From contig CAJNOJ010000271.1 of NCBI GenBank assembly GCA_905250025.1, positions 1 through 64,000 on the forward strand: 64,000 nucleotides of DNA, read 5' to 3'. How positions within the stretch are numbered: the stretch's first letter is position 1; every line of letters begins with the position of its first letter. The position numbers were made by a program, and so were the translations under genes. Source of the DNA: Adineta ricciae (lineage: Eukaryota; Rotifera; Eurotatoria; Adinetida; Adinetidae). Shown piece after piece: positions 32,996 to 44,075 of this stretch. The notes beneath the pieces are model-generated. The model made no database searches and was not told the DNA's origin. It worked only from the letters and a program-made list of their open reading frames with translations.

Positions 32996-34819
32996 TATTG
33001 GAGAAATCAATGTCCGTATAACACACGTGAAATTGATAAATTTGAAAAAGAGTATTCTCTTCGCAATCCGACTTGGTGGTATTCTAAAACAGCATTTCTT
33101 TTTGGATGCGTGAATCAAGCTTTACGTACTCTGGATGTAGATATTATATTGAAAATTGCTTTCTTCATGTGTCATCTCCATCGAAATATTCAGCAGATTC
33201 ATTCGGAACAGTCCAGTAAGCATGAAAAATCATTTACAGTGTACCGCGGACAAGGCTTGTTAGTGGTAGATTTCGAAAAACTGAGAAAAGCGAAAGGCGG
33301 ACTGCTCTCATTCAATAATTTCTTGTCCACGAGCAAAGATGAGAAAGTCGCGTCTATGTTCGCTGAGAGCAACTCAGCCGATGTTAGTTTATTCGGCATA
33401 CTCTATAAAATTAATGTGACGGAATCATCGGCTCCTTATGCTTTTCTACGAGGTGGCCTCAGTCATCATTCGAACGAAAAAGAAGTTCTCTTTTCGATGC
33501 ATACTGTTTTTCGTATTGGTGAAATTGAACAAATTGGAGATAATAACCGGCTTTGGCGCGTCAATCTCACTGCGACTCATGACAGAGATCCGCAGCTTAG
33601 CGCTCTTACTGATCGATTGGAGGAAGAGACTCAAAGAGGATCGAAAGGATGGTCTCGACTGGGCAAAGTGCTACTTAAACTTGGTGAAGCCCATAAGGCC
33701 GAACTATTATACCAGTTATTACTCAATGAAGAATCTAATGAAACCGAAAAAGCCGTTTTTTACAGCCAAATTGGATACTGTAAAGTTGAACAAGGAAAAA
33801 CGGGTGAAGCAGTCAAGTTTTACAAAAAAGCAGTTGAAATTGGGGAGAAAAATCTCCATCCATATGATCACGTTTTGGCGATTTTTTATAATAATCTGGC
33901 CTCGGCGTGTGGAAGAATAAGTGAGCATTCCAAAGCATTGACTCTATATAGCAAAGCCCGGGAAATATATGAAAAGAAACTGGATGATAAAAATGAATTA
34001 TTAGCAATGACTTATAATAATATGGCTTTCACTTACGATTGTATGGGCCACTATGACAAGGCTTTATTGTTCTATGAAAAACAGCTAGATATCAGCGAAC
34101 ATATTCTTCCTTCAAACCATCCCGACTTGGCGACTACTTACAGCAGCGTCAGCTTAGTATACAACAATATGGATAAACATGCTGAAGCGCTCGATTATAT
34201 AAAAAGATCGCTTGAAATTCAGGAGAAGATGCTTCCACCAAATCATCCTGATTTAGCTACTAGCTACAATAACATTGGTTTAGTGTATGTTAGTTCAAAA
34301 AATTATTCAGAAGCACTTCCGTTCTATCAAAAAGCTTTGACAATCCGGGAAAAAATCAATCCGCCAAACTATTCCGATTTAGCTCAATCCTATAACAATA
34401 TGGGAGACTATTACCACCAACATGAGAAAGATTATCCTAAAGCACTTTCCTTCTATAAAAAAACGCTCAAAATTCGACAAAATGCTGACCTTCAAAACCC
34501 ACATGATTTATATATCTGTTATAATAACATTGCTCTAGTGCATACCGACATGAATAAGCATTATGAAGCGCTTTTCTTGTTTAAAGAAGCAGAGAAATTC
34601 CTGGAGAAAGCCGTTCGTAAAGATCATCCTGATTATGGTATCTTATACAGCAACATCGGAGGTACACTGACAAGAATAGGTGATTATCGAGCAGCACTTT
34701 CATATTGCAGCAAGGTATTAGAAATTCGAAAAAACCTATTGCCTGCAAACGATCCCAAACTATTAATGTGGTATTATAGAATCGCAATACTGTGGTACAA
34801 ATTAACGAATCAGAGATAA
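32996..34819 (+). CDS. mono-ADP-ribosyltransferase with TPR repeats, copy E (5' missing)
   Basis: The frame is open from 32996 (YWRNQCPYN) to the stop at 34819. It therefore lacks only the N-terminal region, and the GTG at 33110 is not a start. ART catalytic elements of the R-S-ExE class are all present: YRGQG, then LSFNNFLSTS, then NEKEVLF with an EKE pair. Such enzymes transfer ADP-ribose from NAD+ to arginine in target proteins. From about 33600 on, at least seven kinesin-light-chain-type tetratricopeptide repeats follow. Units look like HPDLATSYNNIGLVY and YSEALPFYQKALTIRE, and they would select protein partners. ART-TPR genes are a known bdelloid expansion. There is no visible intron and no lesion in this copy. 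Confidence 0.85.
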   Translation, partial: YWRNQCPYNTREIDKFEKEYSLRNPTWWYSKTAFLFGCVNQALRTLDVDIILKIAFFMCHLHRNIQQIHSEQSSKHEKSFTVYRGQGLLVVDFEKLRKAKGGLLSFNNFLSTSKDEKVASMFAESNSADVSLFGILYKINVTESSAPYAFLRGGLSHHSNEKEVLFSMHTVFRIGEIEQIGDNNRLWRVNLTATHDRDPQLSALTDRLEEETQRGSKGWSRLGKVLLKLGEAHKAELLYQLLLNEESNETEKAVFYSQIGYCKVEQGKTGEAVKFYKKAVEIGEKNLHPYDHVLAIFYNNLASACGRISEHSKALTLYSKAREIYEKKLDDKNELLAMTYNNMAFTYDCMGHYDKALLFYEKQLDISEHILPSNHPDLATTYSSVSLVYNNMDKHAEALDYIKRSLEIQEKMLPPNHPDLATSYNNIGLVYVSSKNYSEALPFYQKALTIREKINPPNYSDLAQSYNNMGDYYHQHEKDYPKALSFYKKTLKIRQNADLQNPHDLYICYNNIALVHTDMNKHYEALFLFKEAEKFLEKAVRKDHPDYGILYSNIGGTLTRIGDYRAALSYCSKVLEIRKNLLPANDPKLLMWYYRIAILWYKLTNQR

Positions 34820-36128
34820 CATTCGAGTGAATAACTAATAATAAGAAGCATTCAGAGACGTTTCATTGCGTAGAATAATATCACTACTTAAAACTGTATT
34901 TACTTTTATCATGAATATTGGTTAAAAAGATATGAGAAACAGAGCGGCACATAATGGAGAACATATACAAATGAGTTGCTATTTTGTTGCATGCTCAGAA
35001 GATCACGTTTTAAAACTACTAGTTCATCTAATGAATTTTTGAATTCTTCCGCATTATCTTCGTATTCATGGTCGAGTAATTATAGCCCAGAACTCTATGT
35101 TCTTCTTTCACCAATAAAAACGGTGTTGATCACTAACGAGCCATATTTCAACGCTCGTCTGATTCAGCATCTTTTCTGTTTTATGTCTCTATTCGGAAGG
35201 TAGGATATCTTGGACATGGATTCAACCTTCTCTTGAACGGATTCGCACACGAGTGTGTTCCAGGCGGAACTCGATGAGCTCTGTCAATTCCAGTCATAAA
35301 AAATTTTCACTCACCCTCAAGATGGATAAAATCTGTTGCTGAGGGGAACAAGACGATTAGCGGAAGTTCCTGATTCCGTTTTTTTTTGTTTACAATAAGA
35401 ATCGTTTGCGTGAAAGTAGGAGCATATTGCAAGCGATTGTATTTAGATTTTGATACAGTCAATGTTTTTCTACGTTTGTGTTTTGAATACAATTGTCAAC
35501 GGCAAGAGAATGATTATGTACAAATACGGTTTGTGGGCAATGGCGCTTTTTGTTTGTTTTTGCAACAACGTAGAAAATTTATTTCTTAGTGATGGAATCG
35601 AATAGTAAATATGATTCTCATATGAAGAAAATGTGGAATGGACTTCACAAACGAGAAATGGGCAAATGAAAGCGAATTTGACCTACTTCAATCAAGATCT
35701 GATCCTTGATTAATATCTTGAATTCTCTGTATTAGTTGTTTTTTTTTGTTAATGAAGAATTTCTGTTAGTTTTCAAAAAATGGCAGAAGAAGACAACAGG
35801 AATAACGATTTTGAGTTAGACCATTGTTTAGATTCAGAAAACTTCGTAAGCGAATCAAATATGAAATCTACTTCCAGTTTAGCTGTTTGATCATTCAATC
35901 TATACCTCCAAGAAAGAACATAAAAACTATTTAAAAAAACGTTATTGATTATTGTACGTGCAATTGAAAGTTAATATATAGAGTTAAAAAGTCTTGAATA
36001 ACTTTATTAAACAAGGAAAGAGTTACAGGGAGACGAAGACAGAAATCATTTTCGGGAATCAATCAACTTTCATTCTGTGGTGCTGAAGACACAGTTTTTC
36101 TTCGTTCCATCAGATCATATGCATGATT
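34820..36128. other. intergenic with a dispersed repeat
   Basis: Contains the repeat at 35005-35183 (second copy 48905-49083). Otherwise nothing recognised; small frames lack homology. Confidence 0.5.
35005..35183. repeat. dispersed repeat, copy 1
   Basis: About 175 bp, roughly 90% identical to 48905-49083, for example a shared CCAGAACTCTATGTTCTTCT and GCTCGTCTGATTCAGCATCT. Read on the minus strand it looks like a decayed coding sequence, but no family is recognisable. Its ends are not marked by inverted repeats. Confidence 0.7.
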
Positions 36129-37733
36129 TCAAATCCAAATATCTGATGTACAATCACCACCTGGATAACGTATTTCATGTGCACGTGCTGGTCCATTCGG
36201 TTCGTTTCCAAAATTTAAGAAAAAGTTCTGATCTAGTTCCATTCCACCTTCGTTCGTATCCGTTTTACAATTGATCTTTGCCAAATACGATCCATGTTTT
36301 TTAATATCCGGGTAAAATTGGTCATCCCAGTCTGTATAGAGAGAATTTGTCACATACAAACGTTTACCATCCAAACTTAACTGAATCATCTGTGGACCAC
36401 CAGTCAACTGAGATGTATATTGGTCTGATTTAAAATCTGAATTCCTTTTCAGAAGACCACCCAACCATATCTGACTACATAGTCGTGGCTTCTGCGTTCT
36501 ATCACCGATATAATACTGACGAACATCACCATGAAACCTATTTGATAATGAGTTTTCGTAGGATATTCAATCATTAAACAGATATAGTTTCCACATACCA
36601 ACATGTTAAATAAAGAAAACGATCATCGAGTGAAATTAACATATCTGTGATCATAGCTGGTGTTGGATTTGCACCTTCTAGAATACCTTCAATTGCACTA
36701 ATAGATATGACTACATCACTCTTCCATTCTTCTTCATATTTATAGAAACGATGTACACATCCGGACAGAGCAGCTGCAACATAACCACATGGAACATCGG
36801 GATCATGAAGAAAACGTAATTCAAGTGGCACTGATCCATTTATTTTTCCTAAATCAATTGACTTCAGATGTGTTCGCTCCTTCCAGTTCCAGAAATGAAG
36901 ATAATGACCATATCGATCAGCAGCAACGTCAATGAGGTTGAATCCTTCGTGCGACAGAAGAAAAATATTCCACAAGACGTGATGTAAACGATCGCTTTCA
37001 CTTACCTCCACCAAATGTATTTGGTGCTGCCCATTCACTCGACACCATGATATTATGACGAGGTTGATACCAGAAATCGTAAAAATTCTTTACTGGGTGA
37101 GTATCCTTTGTATCATCACTACCATTCTCATGCAGACCCCAACGACCGATAACATTAAAACTTTGATCTATTAATGCAAAACCACCAGGATTTTCGCCTT
37201 TCGCATTACCAAGACATGATACCATGATCTCTCCAGAACCTGAAACATACAATAAAGACAGACTGGTATTAAGAATCAAAGGAAAAAAATCGGCACATGC
37301 CTAAACAATGTATCGTATGCGGTGCACTCAAGTCCCATTTCTTCAATTCATCTGTATGAATAATCTTATGAATTTTTTGTTTTTGAACATCAGCAGTGTC
37401 AATGATATAGAGACATGATGATTTTAATGTTCCAATAATAAGAAATCGTCGTTTTTTCTCTTGATCTCCGTGACAGCTTGAACAAGTATTCCATCCAAAA
37501 TGATGAAATTCATCTTGCGGTTGTTGAGCATAGACACGGCTAACGACCTGTTGGTATCGTGAAGAATGAGGATTAATATCGATTGTAGCTAAGTAGTCCG
37601 GTTTTGTTTCATCACATGAAATCATTACAATATAGAGATACTCTTCATGTGGACCATTTTGCATAGCATCCAAGGAAGATTTATAACCAGGACCAAAACT
37701 AGTCGAGTCACAGCAACGGTGTTCTGAAGACAT
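36129..37733 (-). CDS. SELENBP1: selenium-binding protein / methanethiol oxidase, one frameshift
   Basis: Exons are 37733-37301, 37239-37006, 36944-36599 and 36538-36129, with introns of 60-61 bp. Landmarks match the SBP56 family in order: the GPGYKSSLDAM start, PDYLATIDI, HHFGWNTCSSC, YDFWYQPRHN, SSEWAAPN, PLELRFLHDP, LSLDDRFLYL, GGPQMIQLSLDGKRLY and the conserved C-terminus YPGGDC.SDIWI. The family includes methanethiol oxidase and contains conserved metal-binding His and Cys residues that are visible here. Two oddities appear. Intron 1 uses a GC donor (TTTAG|GCATGT). In exon 4 one extra A near 36480-36481 shifts the frame between PRL and the SQIWLGG segment. The frameshift is either a true lesion or a base-calling error; everything else is intact. 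Confidence 0.9.
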
Positions 37734-39372
37734 GGTTAACTTTCACGATTATTTTAACAAAATAAATCTCGAGAATGCCATTGCATTTATAAATAAAAGC
37801 GCACTGTGTTAACCTCGAGATGAAGCAATAAGGGCACTTCGACGAAGCACAAAAAGTGCACTCAATGCTCCCTTACATCATAAAAGTCGCCAGTTTACTT
37901 CTCTTCATGTTGGTAAGACGATCAAAAACTGTATTGAACACATAAACACTTCTTTTCTTGGAAATTTCTCAAAGGTTTGCTTTTATTTAAAAGTGAATTT
38001 TTGAGAGAAATATTCTTGAAGTACAAAATTAATCATGAATGAAGTTATCTTATTGAATAATTTCACACTATAAAGTATATTCTTAGATGATTGAACAGAT
38101 GTTTTGGTCTTTCATATTGATAATATATTAAAATTCACTATTCAGTAATCAAATACCACTAACAATACTTTCGACTATTCTCAGTGAACATATCATGAGG
38201 AAATTTCTCTATGATATCTCAACTGAAGTCCAGCAATTCTACTAACACCTTATCGTATGATTTATCTTAGTATTTCCAACATGATAAGTAACAAACAAAG
38301 TATATTCTTGCACAATTTTTATTATTTAGTCAGATAAACAACAGATTGACCTTCGCTTTCCTTTCGTTCAAAAGAAGGCGATTTCTGTTCATGTGTAAGA
38401 ACAATAACGGATCCGCTTCTCTGATCATTTTCCCACTTTCATGCATCGTCTCAGTACTGAAGAAAATTGTTATCCGCCGGAATTGTGGGCTTTCCCTTTA
38501 GATTAGCAACGTTATTCCCAAAAGTAACACTTTCCAATCCCTTGTCTTAAAATCTCTATCATGTGAACGTAGTTTTTACAATTCGTTTGCTTTTTTACTT
38601 TCTTTCTCTCTTAAATGGTATTAAATGCATTCGTTCCCTGATTCGAATGTGATCACGTACGAAATGACAACAACACGTGATCTAACTTTACACGAAAAGT
38701 GCGATTCATTTTCGACCACAATGGAGGCAGTAATTTATCTCAACGCAAATTAGTCGACGAGTATAAAATTTCCCTGAATTTGATATTGAATATTTTTCAA
38801 GATAAAGAGGAATATCTGACTGTTTATCAAAGTATGAAATGACGACTTAAACATGAATGAGACCAACAGATTAGATACTCAAGTTGATCAATGACTATTT
38901 GATTAGAGGAACCCATAGATATCGTTGGTGTTGGAGATGGGATTGAATGTATTTTGACAAGTGTCACTACATATGGCAACAAAGGTATTTTCACTTGCGA
39001 TGAAACTCCTATATTTATCAAAGTTCTGTTTAGTAAATTATTAAGTGTGGAAAAAAGAATGCAAAGAGGAGAAGATATTTAAAGATCGTATTGTTGTTCT
39101 AGTGTGTGAGTCCAATGAGTGCAAAACTAGAAGCGTTGATTATTGGTGAGCATTGCCATATGAGCGCTATTAAATACTAAATTTCATTCATAGAAGAAAA
39201 TAAAAGTCTCGTTAATTTAAAAATCTGAATGTGCATAATCTTTCAATTAAAAAGACTTTTATGAATTTTCTAGTCTTTATTTTTATACTAATTTCAAAAC
39301 TTTTCAATTCAATTTTGCCTAAAACTTATTTTTGACGAACCCATACACATAAATAATACAAAAAGAAAACTA
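37734..39372. other. intergenic, no gene seen
   Basis: Includes the probable SELENBP1 promoter and the 3' flank of the arginine deiminase gene. No RNA gene or repeat recognised. Confidence 0.5.
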
Positions 39373-40680
39373 CTATTTGGGAAGACGATGTAAAGCGTTT
39401 GTCATACAGTGAGCTCCACCAAATCCTTCGATTAAACCTTCTTGAGGAAATGTTTGTACATGACATGGATAGCGTTTGCTACGTAACATTCGGCCGACAA
39501 TACCATTAACCGGCTCACCACCGGCATAAGTAATGACATTTTGATTATCAATACACAGTACATTATCACGGCGTTCGTGTTGTTCGTCAGTTGATGCTTT
39601 TTCTTCAGCAGCATCATAGAAATGTAACGTAGGATCACATAATAGATGTCTTAGCGCTCGTCGCACATCATTTCCATGATAAAGCCATTCGATTCGACCG
39701 TTTCCTTCTATTGGTGTTTGCACAGTGTATACAGGCAACTGATCAGCCAAATGTTGATATAGAGTGAATGTGTGACGACCAACCGAACTCAAAACGGTAT
39801 CCAAGTGCATATAATCTCGTTTCTTTGGTAATTCCACGGCAATGACCTGACGAAACTAGCCTGTGCGTGCAATAGCTTCGATACCTGCACGATTTGTTCG
39901 TTCACTGCTGCCGATCATAAGTGTACCTTCGCCTAGATAAGCTACGTCACCACCTTCAACAGTCGCCGATGGATCTGCATATGTTTCCCACTCGATAACA
40001 CGCACACCTATTAACGAAAGCTGTGCATGGTGAGTATTAAAGCTGAAAATAACGCGCATGATCAGTGGTTCATTGGCTCGAGCTGATTTGGCCATTCGCC
40101 ATATAAAAACTGCTTTATCTATAATTGAAAACGAATCTCTGGTGAACAGAAGATTCGGTAGAGGAGGAACGAGAAATTCTTCGTACGAGGAGCACATTCG
40201 AGTAAGGATCGATGCAGTGTCTTCTTTAACAAGCTCTTCTTCGGTACTCGCAAGACCTTCAATCACTGTGTGTGCCAGTTGAGTAGGTGTAAGTTTAGAA
40301 AGAAATTGTGTGAGAGCATTAGACGCTTCTTTCGTAAGATCTTGGTTTTGAACAACACCGTCGATTAGCATTTGTCTTGCTTCGGGACTCTGTTCCAAAG
40401 TCTCACGTAGAACGTCAAGCACATACACGACTGTCACCCCGTTCTTGCGTAAAATGTCAGTAAAAATATCATGAGATTTCTGCGTTTCTTGAATATTAGG
40501 TATTTTTTCAAATAAAAAAATATCTTTGTTCTTGTGTGTTAAACGCTCCAGTTCGCGACCAGGACGATGCATGAGCACTAAATCAAGCTTACCAACTTCC
40601 GAATAGACACCAACAATCTGTTTTGACTGCTTTTGGTGATGAGGATATCGATGGTGTTTGGATGTTGATATGCTAAGCAT
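39373..40680 (-). pseudogene. arcA: arginine deiminase (bacterial type), in-frame TAG
   Basis: Arginine deiminase hydrolyses L-arginine to citrulline and ammonia. One uninterrupted frame of about 435 codons carries the family motifs in order: LVLMHRPGREL, LPNLLFTRDSF, TVEGGDVAYLGEGTLMIG, MHLDTVLS, and the nucleophile block GGAHCMTNALHRLPK at the C-terminus. The canonical block is GGxRCMxxP, so His replaces Arg next to the catalytic Cys. A single TAG at 39856-39858 splits the frame between ARTG and FRQVIAVELPK. There is no shift, so one point mutation or readthrough explains it. There are no introns. The first ATG is at 40680, but the frame is open further upstream with an Arg/Ser-rich stretch (NILRRLYSTS) that resembles a mitochondrial presequence. 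Animals normally lack this enzyme, so horizontal transfer is likely. Confidence 0.85.
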
Positions 40681-41504
40681 ACTGGTAGAATACAAACGAC
40701 GTAGAATATTTAGTGAATGTTTAATAAAAGAATTTTGACGACATGTGAAATAATCGTCACATATATGTGTACATATATATGTACAGAGAGAGAGAGAAAG
40801 AGAAACGCATGTATTTGTTCTTCTATTTGTCCTTGTCTACTTATTTCGTGCATTATCTACTTTTATCTTTAGTGTACACGAGCAAATTGAGTCACCTTTT
40901 TTCTATATTCATTATACTCGGTCTTGGAAGGTTACTAAAACTAAAAGGTATTAGAGTATAATTGAGTTCAAGTACCATTATACAGACATAATTATCTAAC
41001 ATAATCGTACTCGGTGGCACATCCAGTGTGTTGCAACGATTTGTATCACACAAATGCCAATTTTCATTCCCGTTCTTTAAGTGAATAATCATGAGAACAT
41101 CAAATAATTGAAGCATTCGTCGAACATTCTCTTTTTCATGCTATAATTCCCCGTCGTTCAGCATCATTGGAAATCTCCGAATCTGAATTTTTACATGGAA
41201 AAATAACACTTTGATGAAGGTATATAACTGTGAACGATTACTCTCTCATAATATGCAAAAGAGTAACACTTTTCCTGAGGTTTTTGTCCAAGACTGTTCA
41301 GTCCGTATTCTTTCAATAGGTACAATTCAGATTTATTCTTTGTTTATACACACGGAGATTTACATCATGCGATACATGTTTTTCATGAAAATGTTCTCTC
41401 TGTAGATCGTCTGCTGAGATTCGTAAAAACACTACTGAACGTAATAACAATAGTCAAGAAAAGTTTCATAGTTCGTTGAATAATCATATAAAATCACGCA
41501 CACA
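40681..41504. other. intergenic with a short microsatellite
   Basis: A TATATG/GTACAT-rich stretch and a (GA)n run lie at about 40758-40800. No gene recognised. Confidence 0.5.
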
Positions 41505-43457
41505 TTAATCTATAATATAGGAAATAATAGTTCGCACTGCTTGTTCTCCTTTGATCATATCTGCCAACCACCTTTTATCCTCATTCCTTTCGGCTGTATA
41601 ATGATCGATTGCATGACGACATCTGACTCGAATTTCGTCCAGTTTTTCCATTTCCTTTGCTGATATAGCGCCAAGCTGTTTACAAGCTTCAAAGACATAC
41701 TCGATGAAACCACTTTGTAGCCCAACAAGAAGTGACTCATTCTGTTCCGGACGGGCTGACAGATGCATAACCTTGGTGACAAATTCACGTACGGACATGT
41801 CCATATTGGAAAGAGAAATGGATGCTATTTCTTTTACACCCAATGTTGGAGTATTTGACGTGACCGCATGCATACCTGCGCAAGCATCAGACTCAGGCAA
41901 GAAGCCGTATAAAGCCCTAAGACACTTAACAGCCATCATGCCATAAGAACTAGCGCACTTAGCTGGTAATGAAGGAAGATATTCAAACGGAACAGCTGAG
42001 ACTGACAACAAACCCATAAGAGCATCATGTTTGTTCTCGAATGATAACATAGAAGCGAAGACAACTGTTTCGAATGTTGTACCTTGGTGACGAGGTGCCG
42101 ATGGACGATCGAGAATGTCGATGAACTTAGAAGCTAACTCGATCTTTGGAAGAGTTGTTTGAACGCCAGTGAACGTTTCATACGATTTGCTTCTCTCTGC
42201 TAGCAGTGTAGGCGGCGCTAATTCTCGAATCCACGCCTCGAGAACGGCAAGTTCCCCTATAGTGAATGCACCAAACATACGTCCATTCCATTTGATTTCA
42301 TGTACCAATCGACTTTTTTCCGGTTGACCACGAACGATCCATCGACTATCTGCAAGAGCTCGTAAGAAGGCAAGAGAATGTACTGGATAGGAAATCGGAT
42401 CGAGCCATTCACTGAGTTTTTTTCCTACTCGACCGCCAATTCTTGCCGGACAAGAAAGATGAAGAGATTTAGCTGTGTGTGTCTTCTCTTCAAATACTTG
42501 TGCTAGAGCTGTGTCGAGCTGTGAACGCGGTCGGGGTGTAGTAGGAAGCTCAGAAGCAAGAAGAAATCCTGTTTGGACACGCTTCCAGGCTTTATTTTGA
42601 TCTTCAGCTGGCAAGGATGTTATGTACGCGACAACAGCATCCATCCCCATCGCAGCGTGACCTGAATGGTTATTATCGATCGAAACATGAAGGACAAAGT
42701 AATATGGATCAATGTTGAGCTCGCGAAGCTCATGAATGGTAATAAGAAGATGCAGCGGCAAACATTCATAGGACATATTAAAGCCGAGAATTTCTGGTAG
42801 AAATGTTTCGGGAAACAGTGAGATACATAACTGTGCTATAGCGGCAGTCCATACTCGAGCATCATTATTCACGTTTCGAATGGATGAAACAAACTCTTCT
42901 GAGTCTCCAGTACCAATATCGTCCACGCCAATCGATTGCAAGAGTTCGCGATAAATCCATACATGGTTTTTTTGTAGATCACCATCTCCGAGTTCTTCAC
43001 TGAGAATTTGCCATAGTGTTTTGGTATATGGACGATGAGCTGAATCAGTTGTTACGCGATGTATGCCACCAAGCCAAGCCCCATCGACATACTTTACAGG
43101 TGCAGAAGTACGAAGCCAATGTCGTGCATAGTCAAAATCAGGAAACATTTCACGAGATCCTCCATTTTTTCGTCGCGCGAGATATGCATTGTAGCGTTCA
43201 TTAACGTCAGTATATTCGGCATTGAGAAAATCTATGAGAGCTTGCTTAGAGAATGTTTGAACGGCATTGAGAATATTTCGTGTTGACGAAGTACGAGCCG
43301 CATCGATCACTGAGTCGAATAGTGAAAGAAGGCGATTATATGCAGGAAGCAATGCATCCGAATAGTATTCAAGATTCTGTAATTGATGATAGAGTCGTTT
43401 GTCAAGATCAAGTTGACAGATTGATGTTTCTTCAATATCAATGCACTTTTTCGTCTT
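41505..43457 (-). CDS. iron-containing redox enzyme, haem-oxygenase-like fold
   Basis: A 650-codon exon starts at a pyrimidine-TTTTAG acceptor (43458-43460) and ends at 41505. The TTG at 43352 is not the start. The part around residues 120-270 resembles the iron-containing redox enzyme family (haem-oxygenase-like diiron oxidases). It shows RTSAPVKYVDGAWLGGI, then EELGDGDLQKNHVWIYRELL (a Glu and a His that can ligate iron), PEILGFNMSYE, and LHVSIDNNHSGHA. Enzymes of this fold oxidise amino acids or fatty acids and are common in bacterial and fungal secondary metabolism. The long C-terminal half (about 350 residues) has no domain I recognise. It lies next to other non-metazoan enzymes, so it is likely of transferred origin. 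The substrate is unknown. Confidence 0.6.
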   Translation of the reverse strand, partial: KTKKCIDIEETSICQLDLDKRLYHQLQNLEYYSDALLPAYNRLLSLFDSVIDAARTSSTRNILNAVQTFSKQALIDFLNAEYTDVNERYNAYLARRKNGGSREMFPDFDYARHWLRTSAPVKYVDGAWLGGIHRVTTDSAHRPYTKTLWQILSEELGDGDLQKNHVWIYRELLQSIGVDDIGTGDSEEFVSSIRNVNNDARVWTAAIAQLCISLFPETFLPEILGFNMSYECLPLHLLITIHELRELNIDPYYFVLHVSIDNNHSGHAAMGMDAVVAYITSLPAEDQNKAWKRVQTGFLLASELPTTPRPRSQLDTALAQVFEEKTHTAKSLHLSCPARIGGRVGKKLSEWLDPISYPVHSLAFLRALADSRWIVRGQPEKSRLVHEIKWNGRMFGAFTIGELAVLEAWIRELAPPTLLAERSKSYETFTGVQTTLPKIELASKFIDILDRPSAPRHQGTTFETVVFASMLSFENKHDALMGLLSVSAVPFEYLPSLPAKCASSYGMMAVKCLRALYGFLPESDACAGMHAVTSNTPTLGVKEIASISLSNMDMSVREFVTKVMHLSARPEQNESLLVGLQSGFIEYVFEACKQLGAISAKEMEKLDEIRVRCRHAIDHYTAERNEDKRWLADMIKGEQAVRTIISYIID

Positions 43458-43650
43458 CTAAAATGTAAAAGCAGGAGATTTAACAATCTTCTCAAAAAAG
43501 TTTTCACATTGATCCCTTCGTTAGCACTTCTGCGGTTCTGTTTCCTTACATTAAGTCAAGGTTATATGTTTCACTGATTATTGTAGAGAAATTATTGACT
43601 CATCTTATTCATCGCCAAAGATAATTAATACAAATTGATTAGCAGTTTAC

Positions 43651-43899
43651 CTTGATGGGATACAGTGAACGTTTAGAAGTTTTATTCTTGTTACTCCAAT
43701 GAGTGATGTGATAGTGGATGAACACGGCAAACACACAGATGCCAATGAGTATACTGATCATAACGAGCGTAGTAAACAAAATGTAGTTTTTAACTAGATT
43801 ATATAAGAATATATTTATGTGCACTGTCTTGCCTTGCTCGATAGTCGTCGTATGTTGACTTCGAAATGTATTAGTCACATTAAAAAATCTATAGAGCAA
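43651..43899 (-). CDS. possible 5' exon with a membrane anchor for the redox enzyme
   Basis: An open frame ending in ATCAAG|GTAAAC contains one strong transmembrane helix (ILFTTLVMISILIGICVFAV) followed by a basic stretch. The donor is phase 0, as is the acceptor of the redox-enzyme exon at 43457, which would make a 193-bp intron. If joined, the enzyme would be membrane-anchored. No ATG was found in frame, so another upstream exon would be needed. The alternative is an unrelated or non-coding frame. Confidence 0.35.
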
Positions 43900-44075
43900 T
43901 GGGTGCGAAAACGTATTCGGATAAGAAATGTACTCATCTTCTGCTTATATAATATTTGTATTATACATAGAGAAAGAAATGAAAGGACATATTTGTTTTA
44001 CCGTGTAGAACGAAACAAAGTGTAATTTCATTCATACTAATTTCACGGTAAAACAACATAAGAACGTTTTTCACA

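Noticed and set aside
33438-33920. 160-codon plus-strand frame inside the ART-TPR gene
   Set aside because: It overlaps the strong ART-TPR frame in another register and has no domain.
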